From: an uncultured Candidatus Saccharibacteria bacterium
GTDB lineage: Bacteria; Patescibacteriota; Saccharimonadia; Saccharimonadales; Saccharimonadaceae
DNA: 64,000 nucleotides
Direction: 5' to 3'
Assembly: GCA_945873065.1 (NCBI GenBank)
Contig: CAMCBN010000001.1
Coordinates: 1-64,000, forward strand
Shown here: piece after piece, positions 7,394 to 16,746 of the stretch
Position numbering within the stretch: the stretch's first letter is position 1
Layout: every line of letters starts with the position of its first letter
Notes under the pieces: model-generated
Seen by the model: only the letters and a program-made list of their open reading frames with translations
Told to the model about the DNA's origin: nothing
The model's database searches: none
Translations under genes and position numbers: made by a program

Positions 7394-10300
7394 CTACCGT
7401 TTCATCAAGGCAATATGTAACTCTGCGCCCTCAACCTTCACCGTCGATTGATTTTCGTCTGTTTCGCCCATGACCGCCAGGGTTTCAGCAGAAATCGTGT
7501 CGCTATGTTCGACAACTGCCTGATTGAGCTGATCATCAGCAGTCTCCAACCGCAAAATGATCCGATCATCGACATTCAGCCCAGCGTTCTTACGCGCCGC
7601 CTGGACGTGGCGAATCACTTCGCGCATCAGACCCTCGCGCTTAAGTTCAGGAGTGATATTTTTACTAATTTCAATCCAACTTTCCGGCCTGATATCGCCC
7701 TCCGTTTTGTCGTAATCAGCCAAATGCTCCTCTAGATTATCAATCCAGCGAATTTCCTTGACATTCAGTTCCTCGGCCATAATTTGCTCGTAATAATCAT
7801 CGAGTTTTTTACCAGCGTAGCTAGCAAATTGCAGCGGCTGGCGAATTTTGATCGAATCTTGCTGCTCATCCTTCTTCATCCGCAGGCTAATACCGACGTT
7901 AATCAACTCGCGCGTACGCGTCATCTCAGCGACTACCTGCATATTTACCTGTCCCGCCGGCAGCCAATCCTTCAAATGCACCGACTCGCTATCGCCCGTC
8001 AAATTATGATACAACTCTTCGGCTAAAAACGGCGTAAACGGCGCCAAGATATAACTCAGGCGCACCAAAACATAATGCAATGTGCGGTATGCGTCATTCT
8101 TATCGCTATCATCCTCCGATTTCCAGAAACGGCGACGCGAGCGGCGGACATACCAGTTGGAGGCATCGTCGAGGAACGGCAAAATTGGACTGAGAGCATC
8201 TGGAATATTGTAATTATCCATGTGGTGCTCAACTTCAGCGACCAGCTGGTGCAGGCGCGACACGATCCAGATATCGAGCGGATTCGTCAGCGACGGAGAA
8301 ACTATCTGGACGTCCGAAACATCTGCACAAGCCCGTGAGGCGATCGGTTCAGATTCAGGCCGATTCGAGGACTGTGTGAGCGAAGCGAGTTCCGCAGAAT
8401 CACCTGTAACTGAAGCGTGAGACTCCCGGCGCGCGGAAGCCGTTTCGGTGGACGGCAGTTTCACCCCCGATACCACCTCACCACTCAATGGGTCTCTCAG
8501 CTCGCCATCAAACTCCCAACCGTCAACCTCAGCATACATCGTGAAAAAGTCATACATATTCCAAATCATGCCAAGCTTGCGCGCCACATCGCCAACATCT
8601 TTATCATGCAGGGCAAAATCTTCGCCGTTGAGCAGCGGGCTGGACAGTAGCAAAAAGCGTAAACTATCGGCCGAAAACTTGTCCATCAGTTCATTTGGAT
8701 CAGTGAAATTGCCGAGAGATTTACTCATCTTGCGGCCGTCATTACCTGCCACCACGCCAGTAGTGATGACATTGCTATAGGCATTTTTTTCTGGGCGATT
8801 TTTAGCCGCTTCGCCAAACGCGCCGATTTCCGCCAAACTTGTATTCACCGCGTGAACGTAGTAAAACCACGCCCGCACCTGCCCAACGTATTCGACGATG
8901 AAATCAGCCGGGTAATTCTTCTCGAACTTCTGGCGATTTTCGAACGGATAATGCAGCTGTGCAAACGGCATCGACCCAGATTCAAACCAACAATCCAATA
9001 CCTTATCAACGCGCGTAAAATGCTCGCCATTTATATCAAATGTGATATTATCCACCCACGGTCGGTGATAATCTTCCAACTCCACGCCGCTCAGCTCCTT
9101 CAGCTCAGCGTACGAGCCAACCACCTTGACCGTGCCTTTATCGCCTCGCCACACCGGCATCGCCGTCGCCCAAAAACGATCGCGCGACAGATTCCAGTCC
9201 GGTGCCTGCTCGATATTTTTGGCAAATCGTCCGTGCTTTAGGTGGCTCGGGAACCAATTGATATTCTCGTTTTGCTCAAGCATCAGCGGCTTTTGCCCCT
9301 GAATATCAAAGAACCATGATGGAATCGCCCGGTACATAATGCGCTGCTTGCTTCTAGGATTGAACGGATATTCGTGGCGGATATATTCAATTTTCCAAAC
9401 AATACCCTTTTCCTTCAAATCTTTAGCGATAAATTTGTTATTATCCCAAACTTCCAAACCTTTGTAGTTGGTATCGGTGTAAAAACCGTTGTCGTCAATC
9501 ACATGAAACGCCGCTACGCCATTTGTCCGCGCCAGCTCAAAGTCATCCTCACCATACGCCGGCGCAATGTGAACAATTCCTGTACCCGATTCGTGCGACA
9601 CGAAATCTGCCGCGTAAATTTGATGAATTTTATCGCTTTCCGGCCATGTCGAACCAGTTTCCAGCGGCTGGTATTTCTTGCCAACCAATTCGCTGCCCGA
9701 AAATTCGCGCACAACTTCATATTCAAGCGGCTGATGCTTTTCATCTTGCAGTACTCGCTCCAGCGCTTCCTTGGCGATGATCAATTTTTCGCCGTCAACC
9801 AGCACTTCGCAATATATCATATCTGAGTTAACTGCTAGCATTAAATTGGCCGGTAGTGTCCATGGCGTGGTGGTCCAGGCGAGGACGGTCGCGTCGCCAT
9901 CCACCAGCCGAAACTTCACAAACACGCTCGGGTCGGTCACCGTCTGATAGGCGTCGTTATCCATCGTGACTTCATTCTTGCTGACTGGCGTGGCGAATTT
10001 CGTGTCATACATCAACACCTTTTCACCTTCATAAATTTTGCCCGCGTCATATAACTGCTTAAACGCCCACCAGACGCTCTCCATAAAATCCTTGTTCATC
10101 GTGCGGTACGCGCCGTCAAAATCCACCCAGCGCCCCACACGGTCGATTACACCCTTCCATGACTCGCTATTCGCCACCATCGACTCGCGCGCTTTAGTGA
10201 TATATGTTTCCAGGCTAATCGTTGGTAGCGGATTGCCATCCTTATCAAGCGGCGCAGCCGCATCTGAACCAGCCACAATTTGCCGCCGATCGACGATATT

Positions 10301-10600
10301 AAGCTGCTTTTCGACGAAATTCTCCGCTGGCAAACCGTGGCAATCCCAGCCCCAAACACGCTCGACGCGCTTGCCTTTCATCGTCTGATAGCGCGGAATC
10401 GCGTCTTTAACGATCGAACTGAGCAGCGTGCCGTGATGGGGCACACCAGTGATAAACGGCGGCCCGTCGTAAAATACATAATCATTATCCGCCGAGCGCT
10501 GCTCAACCGACTTTTCAAATGTTTTATCATCCGCCCAGCGCTTCGCCCAATCTTTTTCATATTCTGCCGCCCTGCGGCGTGTGCCGTGTTTGAATTTCAT
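7394..10600 (-). CDS. ileS: isoleucyl-tRNA synthetase
   Basis: This class I synthetase charges tRNA-Ile. The HIGH-type motif is PHHGT near residue 54, the KMSKS signature is intact (DGRKMSKSLGN), and the editing domain with TTPWTLPAN is present. The length of 1068 aa is normal for the IleRS type with a long C-terminus. The start has AAGGAGGT just upstream. Residues of about 713-763 form a Ser/Ala/Glu-rich stretch (STETASARRESHASVTG onward) that does not look like IleRS and sits between the catalytic and anticodon-binding parts; it appears to be an in-frame insertion. The gene stands alone between the Tim44-like and Lnt-like genes, all read leftward. Confidence 0.95.
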   Translation of the reverse strand: MKFKHGTRRRAAEYEKDWAKRWADDKTFEKSVEQRSADNDYVFYDGPPFITGVPHHGTLLSSIVKDAIPRYQTMKGKRVERVWGWDCHGLPAENFVEKQLNIVDRRQIVAGSDAAAPLDKDGNPLPTISLETYITKARESMVANSESWKGVIDRVGRWVDFDGAYRTMNKDFMESVWWAFKQLYDAGKIYEGEKVLMYDTKFATPVSKNEVTMDNDAYQTVTDPSVFVKFRLVDGDATVLAWTTTPWTLPANLMLAVNSDMIYCEVLVDGEKLIIAKEALERVLQDEKHQPLEYEVVREFSGSELVGKKYQPLETGSTWPESDKIHQIYAADFVSHESGTGIVHIAPAYGEDDFELARTNGVAAFHVIDDNGFYTDTNYKGLEVWDNNKFIAKDLKEKGIVWKIEYIRHEYPFNPRSKQRIMYRAIPSWFFDIQGQKPLMLEQNENINWFPSHLKHGRFAKNIEQAPDWNLSRDRFWATAMPVWRGDKGTVKVVGSYAELKELSGVELEDYHRPWVDNITFDINGEHFTRVDKVLDCWFESGSMPFAQLHYPFENRQKFEKNYPADFIVEYVGQVRAWFYYVHAVNTSLAEIGAFGEAAKNRPEKNAYSNVITTGVVAGNDGRKMSKSLGNFTDPNELMDKFSADSLRFLLLSSPLLNGEDFALHDKDVGDVARKLGMIWNMYDFFTMYAEVDGWEFDGELRDPLSGEVVSGVKLPSTETASARRESHASVTGDSAELASLTQSSNRPESEPIASRACADVSDVQIVSPSLTNPLDIWIVSRLHQLVAEVEHHMDNYNIPDALSPILPFLDDASNWYVRRSRRRFWKSEDDSDKNDAYRTLHYVLVRLSYILAPFTPFLAEELYHNLTGDSESVHLKDWLPAGQVNMQVVAEMTRTRELINVGISLRMKKDEQQDSIKIRQPLQFASYAGKKLDDYYEQIMAEELNVKEIRWIDNLEEHLADYDKTEGDIRPESWIEISKNITPELKREGLMREVIRHVQAARKNAGLNVDDRIILRLETADDQLNQAVVEHSDTISAETLAVMGETDENQSTVKVEGAELHIALMKR

Positions 10601-10677
10601 ATTACCTCCTTATTATCTTTTTAATTGTGCTATTTTCATTATTTTGCCAGTACTACTCCTATCAAATTAAATGCACA

Positions 10678-12039
10678 TCACTCATGCTCTATCCACCCCT
10701 TCGTCTGATCGTTCAATTCTCGTAGCACAACACCATTGCTATTCACCAGCATTGTCGGTCCGTTCGTACCAGCAGCTACAATTGTCGTGCGAGCCTGTGC
10801 TGCGTGCAAAGCAATATCAGCAGCATGAAATTGGCGCTGCAGATAACCGTACGCTGCGTCGCTCAGCGGCACAAAAGCCATCTCGCTACCAGCCAACCTC
10901 TCCACAACATCCGGATAATGTAAATCATAACAAACATATGCTGTCATCGACTGCCCATTCAAAACGATCTTCTTTTTCGACATCCGCGCTACACCTATTT
11001 CGTCTGGCGCGATATGCTGCTTGTAGTTCGTTAGTATAGTCTGGCCCTCTGCATTTAGCACCACCGCTTTTTTATACTGACCACCACGTGCGGCTGGCTC
11101 GGTAGTGTGATACACCAGGTTAACGTGGTGCCGACGTGCATACGCCGCTAAACGGCGCATCTGCGAAGCGGGGATATAATTTTCTGGCCATACTACTGTC
11201 ATAGCACCCCGCAGCTTGTTTGCCAATGCTTGATCAGTGATGGTAAACAAATCATCAACATCCCCTGCCATCGCTGGCTGATCAACACCGCCACGCGTCA
11301 TGCTTTGCACCGCAATCACTGGCGCAATTGCTTTACTTGGCGCATGATTATTCCACCAGTTCATACTAATCATTCCCACCAATATTACCATAAGCACCAA
11401 GCCAGCATACATTCGCCGCCACTTCATGCCGATCACCACCACAAGCGCCGCAGACAGCCATAACGCAGCCTCTATTATCGCCTCACCGCCCCACGCACCA
11501 ATCATCATTATGCCACTATTACGCCACATACTATAACCTAAATGTGGCAACCACCAATCTTCTACCACCGGCAACCGTAACCTAGCATATGTCACCACAC
11601 ACCAAACAAGAATGAATACAAAACTTACTCCCAATCGACCAATCCAACGTCGTAGTGCCACCAGCCAAAACATGTTCGCGATCAAAGCCGCCCACCCAAA
11701 ACTAGCTGCAAACGCTACGCCTGGCGACATAAACGCATAATACCAATATGTCGTCGGCAGTAGCCACGCCGCCGTGAATACCAGTCCTACCAAATACGAC
11801 CGCCGAACCGGAACCTGCCAAACTAACCACAGTACCGCCACCAGTGCTGGCACTGTCATCAATTGCACCCACCACAGCGGAACAAATGCCGCCACAGCCA
11901 ACGCCAACCCAGCCGAAACTGCTATTGTATACTGCCGACCAGGACCAGGCACCAAAAAACTACGCCAAATTGTCTGCCGCCTTACCTGCCCCTTCTTTGC
12001 CTGTTGGTTAGTTTTCCGCATATGCTGCATATGCTGCAT
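10678..12039 (-). CDS. Lnt-like membrane carbon-nitrogen hydrolase
   Basis: The N-terminal half (about residues 30-215) holds six to seven hydrophobic helices. The C-terminal half is a nitrilase-fold domain with a candidate Glu in VVWPENY, Lys in NYKQH and nucleophile Cys in VCYDLHYPD. This layout matches apolipoprotein N-acyltransferase (Lnt), which adds the third acyl chain to lipoproteins. At 453 aa it is a little shorter than E. coli Lnt. GGGAG stands 4 bases before the ATG. A monoderm organism would not need lipoprotein trafficking to an outer membrane, but N-acylation also occurs in Actinobacteria, so the exact acceptor is unknown. Confidence 0.75.
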   Translation of the reverse strand: MQHMQHMRKTNQQAKKGQVRRQTIWRSFLVPGPGRQYTIAVSAGLALAVAAFVPLWWVQLMTVPALVAVLWLVWQVPVRRSYLVGLVFTAAWLLPTTYWYYAFMSPGVAFAASFGWAALIANMFWLVALRRWIGRLGVSFVFILVWCVVTYARLRLPVVEDWWLPHLGYSMWRNSGIMMIGAWGGEAIIEAALWLSAALVVVIGMKWRRMYAGLVLMVILVGMISMNWWNNHAPSKAIAPVIAVQSMTRGGVDQPAMAGDVDDLFTITDQALANKLRGAMTVVWPENYIPASQMRRLAAYARRHHVNLVYHTTEPAARGGQYKKAVVLNAEGQTILTNYKQHIAPDEIGVARMSKKKIVLNGQSMTAYVCYDLHYPDVVERLAGSEMAFVPLSDAAYGYLQRQFHAADIALHAAQARTTIVAAGTNGPTMLVNSNGVVLRELNDQTKGWIEHE

Positions 12040-12432
12040 TATCTCCCTTTCTTACCTGCGTTTATATATACCACGTTTGCGACTGCATTTTTTCTACAAT
12101 AAAAATCACCTCTCTTGGCCTCGAGAATCCGCTTGGTGCTATTGCGGACGGTACCATCTCGATTCCAAAAGAAGTGATTCTTGAGCGTCTGCGGCGATAC
12201 TCGCCCAGGCGGCCCTATTCTTTTAGCGCTTCATTTACTCGCTTTGCCGCAGCGAATCACGGCGAGGTCTAATCTCAGCCGCAGCATGCGCACTTTTTCA
12301 GTATGCGCCACAAGGCTGATTTCTTCCCGCAGGCTTCGCGGTTGATAGCCGCTCATTTTGCGCTCGCTCGCTGAAAACTTCATCAAACATGCGCAAAAAC
12401 GCCCTATTCCAATTCTACTACATACCATCAAA
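12040..12432. other. intergenic region without a convincing gene
   Basis: About 390 bases between the Lnt-like gene and the terminator of the LiaF-like gene. The GC-rich middle (12190-12410) reads without stop codons in places, but no start has a ribosome-binding site and the translation is low in complexity. Short inverted repeats (AATCAC with GTGATT around 12109-12178; GCATGCGCAC with GTATGCGCC near 12280) hint at structure. I see no promoter. Confidence 0.5.
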
Positions 12433-12472
12433 AAGCGCTATATCTAGCGTGACTACACCAAATATAGCGCTT
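12433..12472 (-). terminator. terminator of the LiaF-like gene
   Basis: AAGCGCTATAT and ATATAGCGCTT pair over 11 bases around an 18-base loop, followed on the minus strand by TTTTTG, 20 bases downstream of the stop codon. Confidence 0.75.
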
Positions 12473-12491
12473 ATTCGCCTAAGCCTAATGC

Positions 12492-13157
12492 TTACTTAAT
12501 TTCCAGCCCGCCGAGCACGCACTCGCCGCGGACAATGACTTTCTTCTTCGCTTTGGCATCTGGCACGGTTTTATCCTCGCTGCCGCCCAAAAAGCCGCGA
12601 ACTTCATTCTGCACGATGACGTCATTCGGCATAGTGATATCAATACCACCGCAAAACGTAAAGACATCAATCACCGCACCGTCTTTAACCTTTGCCTGGC
12701 GCAGATCAAGTTCCACGCCGCCAAACACCGCGCTCAAGCTGCCGCCGTCATAATCGCCTTTTGGTCGCGATTCCTCGCCGTAAAAAATCGCTATTTTTTC
12801 GCGCGACTTGTCACCTGATTTTTTACTTTTTGATGGATTAAATTTGAACAAAATACTGAGACCGATACCGATCAAAATTGCCGGCCATAAAATCTTCCAA
12901 ATATTAATATCAACGACATCGAAAGCGCTCAGGCCAATTGACACGCCAACCGCCGTAAGCAGTACGCCCCAAATCCAAGCGCCGCGGCTAAACAGTGCCG
13001 TCAGCCCAGCAACCAAGAACAAACCACCCCAGAACACGCCCCAGAACTTATTCCAATCGTTAAAACTGATAACACCGAGGTTATTCGCAAGCAGCACCCC
13101 GCCGAGCGTTATGACCATTAGGCCGAAAAACACTCTGATAATTAAATTACTTTTCAT
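12492..13157 (-). CDS. LiaF-like membrane protein
   Basis: The 221-aa product starts MKSNLIIRVFFGL and has four hydrophobic segments in the first 110 residues, followed by a charged linker (PSKSKKSGDKSREK) and a beta-rich domain with GGSLSAVFGGVELDLRQA and TFCGGIDITMP. This is the pattern of the LiaF/DUF5668 type: a membrane anchor plus a right-handed beta domain, linked in Firmicutes to sensing of cell-envelope stress. No LiaRS-type two-component pair is nearby. The ATG at 13157 is preferred because TATAGT ends 7 bases before it. Confidence 0.7.
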   Translation of the reverse strand: MKSNLIIRVFFGLMVITLGGVLLANNLGVISFNDWNKFWGVFWGGLFLVAGLTALFSRGAWIWGVLLTAVGVSIGLSAFDVVDINIWKILWPAILIGIGLSILFKFNPSKSKKSGDKSREKIAIFYGEESRPKGDYDGGSLSAVFGGVELDLRQAKVKDGAVIDVFTFCGGIDITMPNDVIVQNEVRGFLGGSEDKTVPDAKAKKKVIVRGECVLGGLEIK

Positions 13158-13239
13158 AACCCATACTATAGCACAACGCACTATTAATTGCGCTGAACTC
13201 CAAGCTTACCAAGACAAGGCAAATCGGTACACGTTTGCA

Positions 13240-14016
13240 TTACCGCAAATATTTCAGCAGCTCATCGTGCACCACACCATTACTAACCACAAAGCCCTTG
13301 AACGGCTTGGTGTAATCCAGTGGCTTACCAGCCAAATCTGTGATTTTACCACCCGCCTCATCGATGATCACCTGGCTAGCTGCAATGTCATGATTTTTTC
13401 CACCTTCAGTAATCTTACCTACCGACCGACCTTCGGCGATAGAAGCTGACGAAAATACGATTCCGCAGATTGGCGCCATCGCGACACTATGGCGTTGAAG
13501 CTCCTGATAATAAGGTCTGTTAAAATGTGATGGCGTCGAAGACGCGGCTAACGTTCCTGTCTCTAGCGAGTTCGTATTGACTTTGATCAACTTGTTATTA
13601 AGGTAAGCGCCAAGACCACGAACAGCCCAATACAGACGATCAGTCACCGGCTCGTACGTTACTCCAATTTCTGGTCTCCCATCAATCAACAACGCTAATG
13701 AAAACATCGCAGTAGGTACTCCCCATGTAAATGCTGCTGTGCCATCGATAGGATCGCACACCCACAAATGTTTATCACTACCATACACGTCCGTACTCTC
13801 TTCTTCACCCACCACACCATCGTTCGGAAACTGCTCAGCGACCCTACGTATAACTAAGCGATTAATCTCCAGGTCAGCTATAGTGACTGGTGAACCATCT
13901 GGTTTAATTTGCTTTCGCTGCGCTTTAGGATCAAAATATTCACGCATAATATCACCTGCTTCATAAGCCAAACCCTTCGCGAAATCAAGATACGGTTGCG
14001 GTTGTAGTTCTGCCAT
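13240..14016 (-). CDS. inositol monophosphatase family protein
   Basis: A 258-aa phosphatase of the IMPase/CysQ/FBPase superfamily. Metal-binding motifs are present in order: VVGEEES (about residue 70), DPIDGTAAF (about 87-95) and the distal NHDIAA (about 207). Family members hydrolyse inositol phosphates, PAP or fructose bisphosphate with magnesium; the sequence does not decide which. AAGGAG stands 7 bases before the ATG. Confidence 0.88.
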   Translation of the reverse strand: MAELQPQPYLDFAKGLAYEAGDIMREYFDPKAQRKQIKPDGSPVTIADLEINRLVIRRVAEQFPNDGVVGEEESTDVYGSDKHLWVCDPIDGTAAFTWGVPTAMFSLALLIDGRPEIGVTYEPVTDRLYWAVRGLGAYLNNKLIKVNTNSLETGTLAASSTPSHFNRPYYQELQRHSVAMAPICGIVFSSASIAEGRSVGKITEGGKNHDIAASQVIIDEAGGKITDLAGKPLDYTKPFKGFVVSNGVVHDELLKYLR

Positions 14017-15321
14017 AGTTACTCCTTTCCTTGTTTAAACTAGCAGTTCTTTCAAGAGATTCATCAGTTGACATGAGACTTTTTGGGTATATTACGTGAA
14101 TAACCTTGTTGTTTATTATATATATAATATGTCCATCTACTTATCTACGATAGCGGCAAAGACATAACCCCTGTGTAGAATATCTATTACTCGTTAGAAG
14201 ATGACAGATCACCTGATGTAAATATAACTTGCTGCAGCTAACATCTTTTGTTTTTACTACAACATACTATATATGTAGTTAATTCAACAATATATCGTTA
14301 TATCCTCTACTTACTAGTTGTTAGTATTACAATTAAATCTTTTCTTCGCTATTTATTCGTTGTCAGTATCACCTTTATGTCTTATCATATTTGAGATATT
14401 TTTGTTGTTTTTTATACAAGTTATTTTAGCGTATATAATACAACTTTACGTTGCATTATATACATTATCCGGATATAGTTCATTACACAACATCTATCGT
14501 TATGCCTGCCTAACTTACAACATATACCAAGCAACTATTACCACTAAGATATTATATGTTGTGCTATTTACAGTTATACTAAACTCCCAGGACACGTCAT
14601 CACAACCATACCCACATACATAACCGATGTTTAGACACTTCACCTTCGCGCAATATCGATACCCAACGGACTCCACGCTCAACAATGCCGACACACTCGT
14701 CTATATAAATGAGCATCTTCGACATAACTTGTATTTTACAAGCAATGCGACATACACGCAAAGTACTTATGAGTATCCAGTCAACTTGCCACTGCTTTAG
14801 TGTGCTATTCTTGGTGCAAATTTAGTTTTTAGTGACTACCTGGAGGTACGTATATCTTGCTCACGCCACGAAGCTTTCTGTCTTATATTACTTCGCATGT
14901 TGTACTGCTACAGTTACTTAGGTTCGTAGTTATTGTACTTACTAGACGAGTTATCTTCTACACATTCCTCCTATTAGCTTTTACGTACTCACAACAAATC
15001 GGCTACGAAGTATAGGCCAAGAATCTTTTTTATATAGTACGCACCATCCTCGTTTTGTGGTTCCGCAAAAACGTGCTTTATGAATAAAATTTCATACTAT
15101 TCAATAATACGACCCACCTTTCCTACGATCTATCATGCAGCCACGATAATCATTTTTTGCTGCGAAATGTGGATTTTTTGGTTGTTGTCTATATTTATAA
15201 TAGACTTACTATTGCTGCTTACTAAATACTACCCTCTTTTTCAAAAGATAAGACCAAAAAACTATTACACTATTACATACTAGGTGCAAAAATCACATGG
15301 TTAGTAAGTAAATGAGTCATC
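14017..15321. other. AT-rich region without a convincing gene
   Basis: About 1.3 kb, clearly richer in A+T than the flanks. Open frames at 14318-14623 and 15080-15283 on the plus strand translate to hydrophobic strings of Ile, Leu, Tyr and Phe, as expected for random AT-rich DNA, and have no ribosome-binding site. Several TATAAT-like words occur by composition. It may be a decayed insertion or hold an RNA that I cannot recognise. Confidence 0.6.
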
Positions 15322-15356
15322 ACATACAAAAAGTGTCGACCACTCTCGACACTTTT
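15322..15356 (-). terminator. terminator of the VKOR operon
   Basis: AAAAGTGTCGA pairs with TCGACACTTTT around a 5-base loop and runs into TTTTTG on the minus strand, about 50 bases past the VKOR stop codon. It probably closes the long leftward cluster that begins at rpsU. Confidence 0.85.
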
Positions 15357-15404
15357 GCTGTTTATGAATTATGAATATTTTATAAGATTATTCAAATCAT
15401 CCTC

Positions 15405-16037
15405 TCATAGTATACTTGCACCAAATTTGATGATAATAAGTGCTAACACTAAAACAAAGACACTCAGTGTGCACATGATATCGTATCCTTGGCGACTCCA
15501 TCTTCGCATCCTGCTCGAACCAATTACGCCAGACTGAATCATGTATCGCGTCGTACCGAAAAAGATTAGCAACATACCGACATCCAAGGTTAGGCACCAA
15601 GGACATAAAGCACCGATCAATACATAGCTAGCATAAAACATCCATACCGCAAATATCATACCTACAATCGTTCCAACCCAAGTAGCTCGCAAAAACCAAC
15701 GCGGGAATGTTGCGCCAGCGAGCAAGGCCACCATGATAGTGATAACGACTGGTAATGTTATCATGCCAATAAAGCTATTCGGAAAGCCAAATACTGCAGC
15801 CGACCAGTGATTCGCTACGGTGCTACAACTAAGCGTTGCATTTATATCACAGCCAAGCACACTATTTGGATGCTGTGCTAGATGTAGCGTCTCAAGCGAC
15901 AAGACGAACGAGGCAAGCAAGCCAAGCCCGCCACCAGTCAACGCACACACCAGCGCTAAGATATTATACCGAGCTGGCTCGATCAGTGCATTTTCTAGCC
16001 GTGAACTATTTTCTGATATATTCATATTATCCGGCAT
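15405..16037 (-). CDS. vitamin K epoxide reductase (VKOR) family protein
   Basis: A 210-aa membrane protein with about five hydrophobic helices. It carries the two VKOR cysteine pairs: the loop pair in CDINATLSCS (about residues 63-72) and the redox centre CPWC (about 148-151). Bacterial VKOR reoxidises a DsbA-like partner using quinone and so drives disulfide formation outside the membrane. Its start overlaps the 3' end of the thioredoxin-like gene by 11 bases. No DsbA-type CxxC oxidase is encoded beside it; the adjacent thioredoxin-fold protein has no CxxC. Confidence 0.88.
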   Translation of the reverse strand: MPDNMNISENSSRLENALIEPARYNILALVCALTGGGLGLLASFVLSLETLHLAQHPNSVLGCDINATLSCSTVANHWSAAVFGFPNSFIGMITLPVVITIMVALLAGATFPRWFLRATWVGTIVGMIFAVWMFYASYVLIGALCPWCLTLDVGMLLIFFGTTRYMIQSGVIGSSRMRRWSRQGYDIMCTLSVFVLVLALIIIKFGASIL

Positions 16038-16287
16038 AGCTATTCATCTCGTCTATCGTCGGTAGTGGCAAACCACGCCACATAGCCAACATCGTACCGT
16101 TATCAGTCAGTGCAATAATCGTAGGATATTCCACGATATCGTATGTGCGACACAAGTTCTGGCCCTCATCACTATCTGGATCAATCTCTTCAACTATACG
16201 ACCGGTCCGACGCGTAAATTCCCGAAGCTGTTCAACAACACTTCGGGCGTAATCTGTTTCCGTCCGATATATTACGATTAGGCGCAT
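16027..16287 (-). CDS. small thioredoxin-fold protein without CxxC
   Basis: The 86-aa product resembles a minimal thioredoxin fold: a first strand MRLIVIYR, a helix, a second strand with EEIDPDSDEG, then the cis-Pro region VEYPTIIALTDNG and WRGLPLP. The place where CxxC would sit reads YRTETDYA, so it cannot do thiol exchange; its single cysteine is in NLCRTYD. Position between nrdR and VKOR suggests a link to the VKOR pathway as a binding or structural partner, but this is inference. Confidence 0.65.
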   Translation of the reverse strand: MRLIVIYRTETDYARSVVEQLREFTRRTGRIVEEIDPDSDEGQNLCRTYDIVEYPTIIALTDNGTMLAMWRGLPLPTIDEMNSYAG

Positions 16288-16296
16288 GCAACCTCC

Positions 16297-16746
16297 TTAT
16301 GGTTCTCGACGGCGCTGCTCAAGTATCTTCACAAAGTCGTCGAGAGTTTTAAATTTGTAAAAAACACTCGCGAAACGAACGTAAGCCACTTCGTTGTGGG
16401 CTGCCAATTCATCCAAAACTAATCCACCAATAACTCGTGATTCGACTTCATTCTCGCCGAGGTCGTAAACCCGATCCTCTACAGTGTCGATGATCTTCTC
16501 TAGCTCTAACTCAGAAGCAAAAAACTTACCGACCGAGCGTCGAGTCGAAATCGTCAACTTGGCTCTATCAAATAATTCACGCGAGCCATCACGTTTGATA
16601 ACAGCGATAGTCGGATACTCGATACGCTCATACGTAGTGAACCGATGCCCATCAGGGGTTTCGCGACGACGACGAATCGTCACTCCATCAGCCGATTCAC
16701 GCGACTCCAAAACCCGACTGTTGCCGATCTTATAGCGTGTAGGCAC
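16297..16746 (-). CDS. nrdR: NrdR-like repressor lacking zinc-ribbon cysteines
   Basis: From SRVLESRESADG through IRRRRETPDGHRFTTYER and into an ATP-cone (VIKRDGSRELFDRAKL) this is clearly NrdR, the nucleotide-sensing repressor of ribonucleotide reductase genes. In normal NrdR the N-terminus is a four-cysteine zinc ribbon (CPxC ... CxxC). Here those positions read PTRYKI and ETPDGH, and no cysteine occurs anywhere in the first 45 residues. The GTG start overlaps the ftsZ stop codon by one base (TAGTG); reading further upstream adds no cysteines. The ATP-cone (about 48-138) looks intact. DNA binding may use a different fold stabilisation, or the protein may have changed role. Confidence 0.82.
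   Translation of the reverse strand: MPTRYKIGNSRVLESRESADGVTIRRRRETPDGHRFTTYERIEYPTIAVIKRDGSRELFDRAKLTISTRRSVGKFFASELELEKIIDTVEDRVYDLGENEVESRVIGGLVLDELAAHNEVAYVRFASVFYKFKTLDDFVKILEQRRREP

Noticed and set aside
12231-12431. Open frame on the minus strand after the Lnt-like gene
   Set aside because: No ribosome-binding site, Arg/Cys-rich translation without family character, and it overlaps the terminator region of the neighbouring gene.
14318-14623. Hydrophobic 101-aa frame in the AT-rich region
   Set aside because: Composition explains it: Ile, Leu, Tyr and Phe follow from AT-rich codons; no Shine-Dalgarno or well-placed -10 box.
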